The position numbers and the translations under genes were made by a program. Shown one piece after another: positions 35,712-43,418 of a stretch of 64,000 nt of DNA (its first letter is position 1; each line of letters starts with the position of its first letter). Source of the stretch: Unio delphinus (Eukaryota; Mollusca; Bivalvia; Unionida; Unionidae); contig JAQISU010000114.1 of the NCBI GenBank assembly GCA_029339505.1, positions 4,638,001-4,702,000 of the forward strand. Direction: 5' to 3'. The notes under the pieces were generated by a model. That model made no database searches, was not told the origin of the DNA, and was given only the letters and a program-made list of their open reading frames with translations.

Positions 35712-36663
35712 ATGGAATCAATTTATTATTCCCCAAGAGGATACTGGAGGGGTAACGCTGCAATCAGTAAACTCGCTAGCGCCGCAAAAGTGAAAAAAAA
35801 CCACTGCGGCTCATTGGTTATCCAAACAGGCACTATGGCAAATTTATCTACCACCGCCTAAACAAATTCAATTCTCGCATTTTGATGTGACCTTTCCTAA
35901 TGAAGTTCATCAGGCTGATATATTATTTCTGCCACATGATCGTGGTTACAAATATGCGTTAACTGTAGTTGATATTGCAAGTCGATACAAAGAAGCAGAA
36001 CCGTTAAAAACAAAATCGGCCACTGAAGTGGCTTCTGCATTTGAAAGGATTTATCGAAGGAGTCCTCTGCACTGGCCAAATCTGTTACAAGTTGATCCGG
36101 GCAAGGAATTTCAGGGTGCAGTGTTATCTACAATGAAATATCACAATGTCGCTATCAGACGAGGGCATACTGCACTGCATCGTGATCAGGCCATTGTAGA
36201 ACGATTTAATCGGATTCTTGCTGAGCGGTTATTTGGATATCAATACGCAAAAGAATTCATCCAAGAAAAAAGATCCCGTGAATGGGTTAAGAGATTACCA
36301 AGTGTAGTTACCGCACTGAATAACGAGATTACTAGAACCATCAACATGAAACCTATCAACGCGATTAAAAAGAAGTCGATACCTGAAAAACCACAAAAGG
36401 ATTTTAGCGTTTCCCAACCAATTCTTGGTAGTAATGTCATTGTGAGGTATTTATACGAACCAGGAGAGCTTGAGGGTGGCACAAAAAGGGCTACTGATCC
36501 TATTTGGAGTGTTACTGCACACAAGATATCTAGTATAACACGACCTACGGGTAGACCTCCAATCTATAAACTGGATTCAACTGCCCCTCAACGGGGTTTT
36601 ACTAGACAACAATTACAAGTGATACCCGAGGATACTCAATTGCCACCCCATGGTCTTAACTAG
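35712..36663 (+). pseudogene. rve (DDE) integrase, frame change near the N-terminus
   Basis: Integrase that joins the element ends to host DNA. The ATG at 35712 starts MESIYYSPRGYWRGNAAISK, typical of Maverick integrase N-termini, but the frame must change by +1 at the run of eight A (35793-35800) to enter the catalytic domain. Catalytic residues are visible: Asp in NEVHQADILFLPHD, Asp in LLQVDPGKEF, and Glu in DQAIVERFNRIL. The C-terminal segment (VIVRYLYEPGELEGGTKRAT, then a small beta-rich part) looks like the SH3/chromo-like DNA-binding tail. The stop at 36663 overlaps the end of the convergent pol-helicase gene (36656) by eight bases. Without the A-run lesion the protein would be about 316 residues. 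Confidence 0.88.
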
Positions 36664-39600
36664 CACCCTTGCGTCTATTGCACTCAGGACAAGTCAACAT
36701 CACATTATTTCTGACATGACCGAGATTGTTATTTTTTCTGTCAACGGTGAATTGGCGAGGATCCTTATCCGAATACTGCCAACGCATTATACAATTGCAA
36801 CTCGCGCAGTGATTATTCTGTTGTTTCTTCAAAGTGATTATTAATTCAGCATCAATATCAAATTCTCGTTGTTTTTTTTTGTCCTGTTGTTTGTAACCGG
36901 AGAGTTTTTTATCAATAATATCATCTATTGTGGTGTCATTATCATCGCCAATGATTTCATCATCGAAGACAATTCTTCGAAGTTGATTTATTTTTCGTAC
37001 TCTGGATACTGAAAGATAGACTAAATTCGACCATTCTATGCGATTATCTACCATCCAAACAATTGTATCCGATATAGTCAATCCCTGTGAAGAGTGTATT
37101 GTTGCTACGTATCCTAGCGTCCACGGGGATTTATTAGCACGCAATGCATCTTCAACGACATTGATATCAACCAGCACAATATCATTTAATACGAGAATTT
37201 GTTTTTCACTCTGTCCTGGAATATCAACTTCGATGTTCTGTTTTCGTGTATCCGATGGCCTATAACAGAGGGGCACTGGAAGCGTTGCAAATTTTTGTTT
37301 ATGCAATTCAAATAACTTCATCTGAAGTGTGTCCCTGACTATTTTTCTACTTGCAATGATTAAATCATTTGGTCTCCACGCTTCCCAAAACTCATTCATG
37401 GGAGTTTCCGAAATTATTTCACGGGTTATTTCACACTGGATTCTATCCGGTTGTAATCTAATTAGTTTCTTCAATTCTTTTAATTCATTATCAAGTGATC
37501 TATGATCGGTATCAATTTCTTCATAATAGTCTACAAAACCCTTTAGCCATTCATGGGGAGATGCACCGACAAATGGTGGTGGTTGCCCGTGATCACCGCA
37601 CATGACGACTTTTGTATTCTTCAATAACAACCACTCAAGAAATATTTTTAATACATCTTCTGACACTGTGTCTATTTCATCCCAAATGATAATTTCAGGA
37701 ATAAATTTCTCTCCCATGCGCTCAGGAGTCCATTTATCTCCCTTCCATCGGAAAAAGCTGTGATAAGTGCAGGCATTTACCCCTCTCTGTATCATTTCTC
37801 TGGCGAGTCTGTGAGTCGGTGTTAGTACAATCATGTTTGGATTGGAAACACGAAATAACTCAATTGCCCGGGTTGTTTTTCCTGACCCGCCACAACCGTT
37901 TAAATAAACTGTTTTATATCTACAGATTGGATCAGAAATCGGTGGTGCACTAGAAAATTCTGAACACTGATTGCTTTCTAAGTAATTATTTTCAATGGTA
38001 ACATCTGCTGATTGAATATAATCATGAATCATTTCTTTCTTAATTCTCCATGTTCCCCATTTCTCGTTGCCAGTAGCCTTAAAATCAACCATTTTGCTAT
38101 TTATGTAAAATGAGTCAGTAGCAACTCTAACTGCGGTGGTAGGATATTTATTGATCATTGAAAACAGATTGATAGAAGCATAACCGAGCGTAGAAGCTCT
38201 TAAGTGTGTGTACTGCGGATGGTATCCATCATTGTAGGTAACAATTGTACCCAATTTGGTTCCATCGGACAGAAATGCGTCCTTACGATTGACATATAGG
38301 CCCCTATTCGTTAGATCCGCGATTACAAAATCGTATTCAGCGTTGTCTATAATCAATCGTGAAGAATATTTCGTATTATCATCTTTGCCACCTTGGGTAA
38401 ATTTACCGATTATTCTTCGTCCAAGATTTTTTGCTTCATTGTTTCTGATTTCAAATAACTGTTGGGACCAATCCATGATTTGTTGTTCATTAAAATCAGG
38501 AAACAGTTTTCGCTCTTCGCTAATTATTTTTTCTAGATCAGGTTGGGGTAACCAGACTGATTTCTGTGCTCGATAGGATATAATTGCTTCACTGACAATT
38601 AATGATTTTAACATCTTACAATCAAGCATATACCGTAATAACACTATTGGCATCCAGTGTTTTTCAGACATGTGTTTACCAATCCAAAGATAACTACACG
38701 GATGAAGTCCTGTAGCCATTTCAAATGATACTACACAAGCGAATCCGGTTAAATCAAAATCAGGAAGTGGTCCATTAATAGCAACACGGGTCATTTCGTG
38801 TGTGGGGTGTCCAAATCGTTTGAAATATTTCTCACACTCTCCATACCCAAGAAAACTTCCTGGATAACACGCAATCATATCAACGGAAATAACGGTATCA
38901 GCGGTGTATTTTGTGTTCCATAATCCGCCGTGGCTGTATTCAAGACAGGACAATTTGACATCTGATAAAAACTCACTTCGTGTTGGTTTCCACGCGTTTT
39001 TCTTTCTAGCAAAATGTGCTGCAATGGATGGTACTGTGAAACAGTTTGCTAATAATTGATTGTTGTCTTCCCCGTCCCCAGAAAACTCACTAGCTAGTTG
39101 TTTCATTTGATTCTGCAGCTCTTCAGTAGGGTATAATTCTCCGTTAGGCCTTACAAACTGATCAAATTTGCATTCTTCGTCTGAAGTACTATGAAATAGC
39201 CACACTGACACAGGATCGTTTTTACTCAAATGGTAAATAGCATCAAATAATTTCTGCTCTGAAAAAAACTCTTCGGTTCCAAACAGAGTTTGGGGTAGAT
39301 ATTTAAAGGTTCTATCCCGTGGGAATATTGTTACTGCAGATAACCACGCGTGTGCGTTATGATCAATAATTTCAATGGGGTTTCCTTTTTTTGATTGATA
39401 TTTCGGTTCTTTTAATACTTCACCGTTGATTGTCCTTACCGATATTGGAAATCTCAATGATGTTTCTAATTTGGTTATATCCTGAATTGTTGCCCCATGC
39501 TCTTTTACCGTGAAGTCCCACTCGGTTATTTTTTTTCGTCTTAGATCAGTTAGTTTATTTCCCCGGGACGCATTTGTGAAGTGTTCTATTATTCGCTCTG

Positions 39601-39766
39601 CTACACAATTGAGCCCTGTCGAATATTTCATGGGTGCTAGTTTTGAAATATCAGGTTTTTTATTGAGCGGATAGATCCCGTAAACAACTGCTGTGACAGG
39701 ATAAGATCTTTCGTAGTAGGGTTTATCAATTCCAGTCAAAATTCCCGGTTTGGAATCCTGATTCAC
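36656..39766 (-). CDS. Polymerase-like / SF1 helicase / HNH fusion replication protein
   Basis: This 1036-residue frame carries most of the element's replication machinery. Residues 294-302 (SVDMIACYP) look like polymerase-B motif A (D-x-x-x-x-YP), 519-532 (YTHLRASTLGYASI) like motif B and 547-554 (RVATDSFY) like motif C (DTDS). No exonuclease motifs are obvious. An SF1 helicase follows: Walker A GCGGSGKTTRA (624-634), IIIWDE (692-697), CGDHGQPPP (723-731), TIHSSQGLT (890-898) and YLSVSR (917-922), the Pif1/RecD-like pattern. The last 55 residues form an HNH/zinc module with CASC, VDRKNNNLGH, CPECN and K. The GTG at 39766 is not a real start: the frame is open upstream to an A7 run (39775-39781), where it joins the 195-residue frame by a -1 shift. 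I recall related proteins annotated in arbuscular mycorrhizal fungi, unverified. Confidence 0.85.
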   Translation of the reverse strand: MNQDSKPGILTGIDKPYYERSYPVTAVVYGIYPLNKKPDISKLAPMKYSTGLNCVAERIIEHFTNASRGNKLTDLRRKKITEWDFTVKEHGATIQDITKLETSLRFPISVRTINGEVLKEPKYQSKKGNPIEIIDHNAHAWLSAVTIFPRDRTFKYLPQTLFGTEEFFSEQKLFDAIYHLSKNDPVSVWLFHSTSDEECKFDQFVRPNGELYPTEELQNQMKQLASEFSGDGEDNNQLLANCFTVPSIAAHFARKKNAWKPTRSEFLSDVKLSCLEYSHGGLWNTKYTADTVISVDMIACYPGSFLGYGECEKYFKRFGHPTHEMTRVAINGPLPDFDLTGFACVVSFEMATGLHPCSYLWIGKHMSEKHWMPIVLLRYMLDCKMLKSLIVSEAIISYRAQKSVWLPQPDLEKIISEERKLFPDFNEQQIMDWSQQLFEIRNNEAKNLGRRIIGKFTQGGKDDNTKYSSRLIIDNAEYDFVIADLTNRGLYVNRKDAFLSDGTKLGTIVTYNDGYHPQYTHLRASTLGYASINLFSMINKYPTTAVRVATDSFYINSKMVDFKATGNEKWGTWRIKKEMIHDYIQSADVTIENNYLESNQCSEFSSAPPISDPICRYKTVYLNGCGGSGKTTRAIELFRVSNPNMIVLTPTHRLAREMIQRGVNACTYHSFFRWKGDKWTPERMGEKFIPEIIIWDEIDTVSEDVLKIFLEWLLLKNTKVVMCGDHGQPPPFVGASPHEWLKGFVDYYEEIDTDHRSLDNELKELKKLIRLQPDRIQCEITREIISETPMNEFWEAWRPNDLIIASRKIVRDTLQMKLFELHKQKFATLPVPLCYRPSDTRKQNIEVDIPGQSEKQILVLNDIVLVDINVVEDALRANKSPWTLGYVATIHSSQGLTISDTIVWMVDNRIEWSNLVYLSVSRVRKINQLRRIVFDDEIIGDDNDTTIDDIIDKKLSGYKQQDKKKQREFDIDAELIITLKKQQNNHCASCNCIMRWQYSDKDPRQFTVDRKNNNLGHVRNNVMLTCPECNRRKGAS

Positions 39767-40508
39767 GGTGACAGTTTTTTTGCCCCTGAGAATGGGTTCA
39801 AATTTATCCCTAATAATCCATTTTCCATCCTCACGGATAATGAATTTGATTCGGAAAAAATGACTTTTTCCCCAATACGTGAAATGATCACTGCTGCTTT
39901 TTCATCATTCATGGTAGCGTCAACAACACCATCAATTCGAAATGTTGACCAACAATAAGATGCTCCATCACGCTTGAATTCATTAAAACAGTCTCTGATG
40001 GGTTTATCAAGAATTTTATTCTTGGGTGTATTAGAAACTATATCAAGATTGAATTGAGCATCCTTCCATGGTGATCTCATGTTTCCGTCTCTTGGACGTT
40101 TGTTACGTTTTTTGGGTCTATCGCGATTAAATCTAGGATTGATTTTTAATAATCTCTTAAACTCTTTCATGTTTCCGTCTCTTGGACGTTTGTTACGTTT
40201 TTTGGGTTTATCGATATTAAATTTAGGGTTAGTTTTTAATAATCTCTTAAACTCTTTCATGTTTCCGTCTCTTGGACGTTTGTTACGTTTTTTTGGTCTA
40301 TCGAGATTAAATCTAGGATTGATTTTCAATAATCTCTTGAACTCTTTCATGTTTCCGTCTCTTGGACGTTTGTTACGTTTGTTTCCGTCTATTGGACGTT
40401 TTTTGGTCTATCGAGATTAAATCTAGGATTGATTTTCAATAATCTCTTGAACTCTCTATCGGTATTGATTTTAGCATTTTTAGAAGTCAATCTCTTGAAC
40501 TCCTTCAT
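39763..40508 (-). CDS. N-terminal part of the replication protein with 30-residue basic repeats
   Basis: The frame 39763-40350 encodes tandem copies of a 30-residue unit (MKEFKRLLKINPRFNLDRPK plus KRNKRPRDGN), then a globular part (CFNEFKRDGASYCWSTFRID and NEKAAVIISRIGEKVIF) that runs into the large frame through the -1 junction at 39775-39781. The element B relic (1295-1549) reads across this junction in one frame. The likely true start is the ATG at 40508 (MKEFKRLTSKNAKI), with one more frame change in the degenerate fourth repeat at about 40380-40400. The repeats are strongly basic and could bind DNA or carry nuclear-localisation signals. Confidence 0.65.
40081..40456. repeat. 90-bp coding tandem repeat, three full copies plus a rearranged one
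   Basis: Units at 40081, 40171 and 40261 start GTTTCCGTCTCTTGGACG and differ at few bases; the fourth is interrupted after 30 bp by a partial restart (GTTTCCGTCTATTGGACG) and lacks some bases. Exact 30-codon length keeps the frame in the first three. Confidence 0.93.
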
Positions 40509-40605
40509 GCTATACTAAAAACAAGTGTCTAAATGAAAGATTTATGTATAATGATTCACTGCAAATGGATCAGTCACTGAATTAGACAAATAGTATAGTA
40601 TTCGA
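40509..40605. promoter_or_regulatory. Divergent control region between replication gene and HNH gene
   Basis: This 97-bp AT-rich gap separates the start of the leftward replication gene from the ATG of the rightward HNH gene, so both promoters should lie here. TATA-like strings (TTATGTATAATG, ATAGTATAGTATT) are present. Position only; no activity is shown. Confidence 0.4.
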
Positions 40606-41097
40606 ATGACCCAAGAATTCAGACAGCACCCTGTGAGTACAAATTATGAAGCATCCAGTGATGGTGTTGTAAGACACTGTAGACTGAAGAACCCAGTTGG
40701 GAGGGATAATGGTATGGGGTATTTGTTCTTTACTGTTGGAAAGAAGAAATATTACAATCATCGTTTCATATTTGAATGTTTGAATGGATTGATCAAAGAT
40801 GGTTTTGTTATCGATCACATTGATTCTAATCCAAGGAACAATTCTTTATCAAATCTGCAAGCTATCACACAGAGTGAGAATTCCAAACGAGGAAGGACTG
40901 GCACTTTTTCAAAAAAAACGAAACCAGTAAAATCTTTTAATACAACAACTAACGAAGAGAAAATATTTAAATCAATATATGAAGCCGGCAAGTATTTCAA
41001 TATTTGTAGAGCCTCAGTACGATTCGTTGCAGAGGGGGTTTGTCGATCGGCTATTTCAAAAAAGACGGGGCAAAAAGTTCAATTTAGTTATGTCTAA
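40606..41097 (+). CDS. HNH homing-type endonuclease (NUMOD4-HNH-NUMOD1)
   Basis: An intact 163-residue protein. The N-terminus (HPVSTNYEASSDGVVRH) resembles NUMOD4. The middle is an HNH_3-type nuclease: NHRFIFECLNGLIKDG, then VIDHIDSNPRNNSLSNLQAI with the D-H and N-x8-N-type metal and catalytic positions. The C-terminus (FKSIYEAGKYFNICRASVRF) resembles the NUMOD1 helix-turn-helix. Such nucleases are common in phage and large DNA virus genomes as free-standing homing enzymes. Element B keeps a relic at the same place beside pol, arguing for a stable component, perhaps in recombination, resolution of ends or exclusion of rival elements (inference). It ends in TAATG overlapping the next frame. 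Confidence 0.85.
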   Translation: MTQEFRQHPVSTNYEASSDGVVRHCRLKNPVGRDNGMGYLFFTVGKKKYYNHRFIFECLNGLIKDGFVIDHIDSNPRNNSLSNLQAITQSENSKRGRTGTFSKKTKPVKSFNTTTNEEKIFKSIYEAGKYFNICRASVRFVAEGVCRSAISKKTGQKVQFSYV

Positions 41098-41498
41098 TGC
41101 GTCATAATTTCCAATTAGAGATATGTCATTCTTATAGAATAATGAATTCTGAAAACATGAATAGCATCATAGTTGAAATAGCAAAATTGAAAAATCAGGA
41201 TATCAAACTATCAGATGGATTAAATCCTGATCAAATTGTGTCTGATTTTCAGGATATAGAATACGGAGTTAACAACAATAAATATATGCTACCAAAGAAA
41301 TATGCACTCATCAAAAGAATTCAGAATTCTATTAAAGACTCTCTTTCATTTTCCAGTGACATCAGTGTGTTCGTTCCGTTGTATACTATCGTAGAGGGAA
41401 TACGAAAAGAATTGGGGTACGAATACGAATTGAAAAAAGAAGTCAACTCTAAAATTAGAAACCTACGAGCATTAATTCAAGAAAATGAACAATTTTGA
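41097..41498 (+). CDS. Unknown 133-residue protein
   Basis: The frame starts in the TAATG overlap with the HNH gene. A second Met at 41142 (MNSENMNSIIVEIAKL) is an equally good start and removes an unusual His/Phe-rich leader. The protein is mostly helical and charged, with FVPLYTIVEGIRKELGYEYE and RALIQENEQF near the end. No family recognised. The last codons run into the 15-bp repeat array that begins the central regulatory region. Its place, last gene before the structural block, would suit a small regulator, but nothing in the sequence proves this. Confidence 0.6.
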   Translation: MRHNFQLEICHSYRIMNSENMNSIIVEIAKLKNQDIKLSDGLNPDQIVSDFQDIEYGVNNNKYMLPKKYALIKRIQNSIKDSLSFSSDISVFVPLYTIVEGIRKELGYEYELKKEVNSKIRNLRALIQENEQF

Positions 41499-41556
41499 TT
41501 GCCCGACCATTGATTGCCCGACCATTGATTGCCCGACCATTGATTGCCCGACCATT
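41497..41556. repeat. Four perfect 15-bp direct repeats
   Basis: GATTGCCCGACCATT occurs four times head to tail, followed by related strings (TCGACCCTCA and GCCGACCCTCA) up to 41591. Iterons of this kind often bind a replication or transcription protein. They stand just after the early-type genes and before the structural block. Confidence 0.9.
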
Positions 41557-41642
41557 TTATCATCGACCCTCATTTTTTTTAGCCGACCCTCAAGGGGATG
41601 TCAAAAATCGATGGACGATGTGTCAGATTGATCAAAATAGAA

Positions 41643-41898
41643 TGGAGCAACTCACAGTATTATTTATTTTATATACAATTATGTGACTTGCTCCATCATT
41701 GATAGAGCCGTTAAAACAATCAAATACCACTTCCATGACCGTATCAAAAATCATCCGACATGTCAAAAAAGTGGAGAAACTGTCAGTATTATTTATTTTA
41801 TATACAATTATGACACTTTCTCCATCACTGATAGAAGGTGTCTCACGATGAAATAACACTTCCATGACCGTATCAAAAATCATCTGACATGTCAAGTG
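41643..41898. promoter_or_regulatory. Duplicated hairpin module with compensating stem changes
   Basis: Two direct units 129 bp apart each begin with a 13-bp imperfect stem and a 25-nt loop that is identical in both. Unit 1 stem: GGAGCAACTCACA (41644-41656) with TGTGACTTGCTCC (41682-41694). Unit 2 stem: GGAGAAACTGTCA (41773-41785) with TGACACTTTCTCC (41811-41823). Three base pairs differ between units and each change is matched on the other arm, while a C-C mismatch in the middle is kept. The units also share a 3' block (CACTTCCATGACCGTATC). This suggests selection for the fold, as in an origin, protein-binding cruciform or RNA element. Confidence 0.75.
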
Positions 41899-41906
41899 TT
41901 ATGCAA

Positions 41907-41930
41907 TTGAAAAATGGTTTCTGATTTCAA
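41907..41930 (+). promoter_or_regulatory. Stem-loop before the virion-like gene
   Basis: CAATTGAAAA followed by a TTGAAA/TTTCAA stem (41907-41912 with 41925-41930), ending four bases before the ATG at 41934. First of a set of similar boundary hairpins. Confidence 0.5.
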
Positions 41931-41933
41931 ATA

Positions 41934-42881
41934 ATGGTCAATGAGGCATTAACAACCCGATTGGCTCGTGAACGATTAGATGCAATTAAGAGATTTGTAC
42001 CAATTCGTGACTCTGTAAGAAATAAACTGCAACAACGACAGAGTTTACAAACTGATTTTGCTCTGGGGTCTGAAGAGTTGTTTAAACCAGTAACCACAGC
42101 AACGAAAGGGGTAGAGCGTGCTTTACTGGGAGATGGTCCCGAGACGGGAAAATCTGTTATTGGTGAACTCGAAAAAATAGCAGCGAAAACTGAACAAACA
42201 AAACAAATGGAATCAAAGAGAACAGTAGATGATTTACGCGTGAGATTTAACGAGGAAGGGTTAGCAGCAATGGATAAGACTGACCCAACAAAAATTCCTG
42301 AGCTTGTTGTTACGTCTTATGAAAACAGAAAAAAATGGTTGAAACCAGAACATCATAAGTTTGTTAAGAATTTCACTCATTGGGCTGATATATTTTATAA
42401 CATCAAAACTAAAAAAAGTCAAATTAAGACAGATAGTGCATCATACATCGAATATATCGATGCGGTGGATCACGTGTATAATCAATACGAAGAGTTTAAA
42501 CAACCAAGATTGCAAAGAAAGCGACAGCAGCCTGCAAAGAAAATATCTTTCTCTCCTAAAAAACAACAACTACCACCTGATGATGATGATGATGATGATT
42601 ATTTACAAGAAACGGGTTTAGAAAAACTAGATGAAGCAGCTGGTTATAGCGGAAGTGGACTGCAAAATCCAAGGATTGGAAACACTTGTCCTGATAGTGT
42701 TATCAATGATATATCACGATTAGATGCTCTTGTAGGAGGATTCCGAGCTGGAAATAATTCACCGGAAATAATTAATGAAGCAGCTGATATCTGTAGACGG
42801 TTATTTGCCGGCGGTATCATGGATATCAAAACATATCGAGATTTCATTGACGAGTTAGCAAATGGGTATCATAGTGATTAA
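41934..42881 (+). CDS. Virion-like protein, first gene of structural block (unknown family)
   Basis: An intact 315-residue, largely helical and charged protein. It has an N-terminal Arg/Gln-rich helix region, a middle domain (KWLKPEHHKFVKNFTHWADI), a Lys-rich stretch (KISFSPKKQQL) followed by seven Asp, and a conserved C-terminal helix pair (NNSPEIINEAADICRRLFAG and FIDELANGYH). The C-terminal part is the best conserved region in the element B relic (9964-10445), so it is probably the functional core. Its position directly before the pVI-like and MCP genes suggests a virion or assembly role; I do not recognise the family. Confidence 0.75.
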   Translation: MVNEALTTRLARERLDAIKRFVPIRDSVRNKLQQRQSLQTDFALGSEELFKPVTTATKGVERALLGDGPETGKSVIGELEKIAAKTEQTKQMESKRTVDDLRVRFNEEGLAAMDKTDPTKIPELVVTSYENRKKWLKPEHHKFVKNFTHWADIFYNIKTKKSQIKTDSASYIEYIDAVDHVYNQYEEFKQPRLQRKRQQPAKKISFSPKKQQLPPDDDDDDDYLQETGLEKLDEAAGYSGSGLQNPRIGNTCPDSVINDISRLDALVGGFRAGNNSPEIINEAADICRRLFAGGIMDIKTYRDFIDELANGYHSD

Positions 42882-42891
42882 ATAACAATTG

Positions 42892-42907
42892 AAAACACTA
42901 TTGTTTT
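42892..42907 (+). promoter_or_regulatory. Stem-loop between virion-like and pVI-like genes
   Basis: After the stop codon comes CAATTGAAAA and a perfect stem AAAACA (42892-42897) / TGTTTT (42902-42907) with loop CTAT; the next ATG is at 42915. Confidence 0.55.
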
Positions 42908-42914
42908 TATAATA

Positions 42915-43346
42915 ATGATCATCCATTACAATCATGATAAACCAACCCTCGTCTATGTAGTTAATTCACGGTTTCCAGTTTATAAAGCATACTATGGAGA
43001 TGGCCTCGGCAATACCATTTTAGGATTCTTTTCAAGAATGGCCCCAAAAGTGATGCCGTTAGCTAAACAATTATCAATGAAAGCCATTGATGTTATTCGT
43101 GATAAGGGTATTGGTGCTGTTGGAGATCTTGCCGGGAAAGCGTTTTCAACTGCGAAGGATAAAATAACATCATTAGTGAGGCGAAAAAAGAAACCGTTAC
43201 CGTCTACAGAAGAAATGCCTGCAAGTGTTAGTAAAATTATAAATAACGCAGTAGATGAAAAACTAGCGTCGATGGTAAATCAAGGGGACCAAAGCAATAT
43301 TGCAAATATGATAGCGGGAAGTGGCTTTAAAAAACCACGTCGATGA
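42915..43346 (+). CDS. pVI-like basic virion protein
   Basis: An intact 143-residue protein starting MIIHYNHDKPTLVYVVNSRF. A YYGDGLGNTILGFFSRMAPK segment is followed by an amphipathic stretch, a Lys/Arg cluster (SLVRRKKKPL) and a glycine-containing end (MIAGSGFKKPRR). The layout (short N-terminal strand, G-rich link, amphipathic helix, basic tail) resembles the membrane-active and DNA-associated minor proteins found beside the MCP in adenovirus-like and Maverick elements. The link to adenovirus pVI is by position and character only. Conserved in element B (9495-9917). Confidence 0.6.
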   Translation: MIIHYNHDKPTLVYVVNSRFPVYKAYYGDGLGNTILGFFSRMAPKVMPLAKQLSMKAIDVIRDKGIGAVGDLAGKAFSTAKDKITSLVRRKKKPLPSTEEMPASVSKIINNAVDEKLASMVNQGDQSNIANMIAGSGFKKPRR

Positions 43347-43355
43347 AATCCTATG

Positions 43356-43389
43356 GATTTTCACGCTAGCGTTTTTCACGATGAAAATC
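43356..43389 (+). promoter_or_regulatory. Nested stem-loop before the MCP gene
   Basis: Outer stem GATTTTCA (43356-43363) / TGAAAATC (43382-43389) encloses the self-complementary ACGCTAGCGT (43363-43372). It lies between the stop at 43346 and the MCP ATG at 43419. Confidence 0.55.
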
Positions 43390-43418
43390 ACGATTTAGAC
43401 TCTGATAAATAGAATAAA

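Noticed and set aside
38256..38576. 106-codon plus-strand frame
   Set aside because: Antisense shadow of the pol-helicase coding frame, which has clear motifs.
40079..40420. 113-codon plus-strand repeat frame
   Set aside because: Antisense of the 90-bp coding repeats; the minus frame connects to the replication protein.
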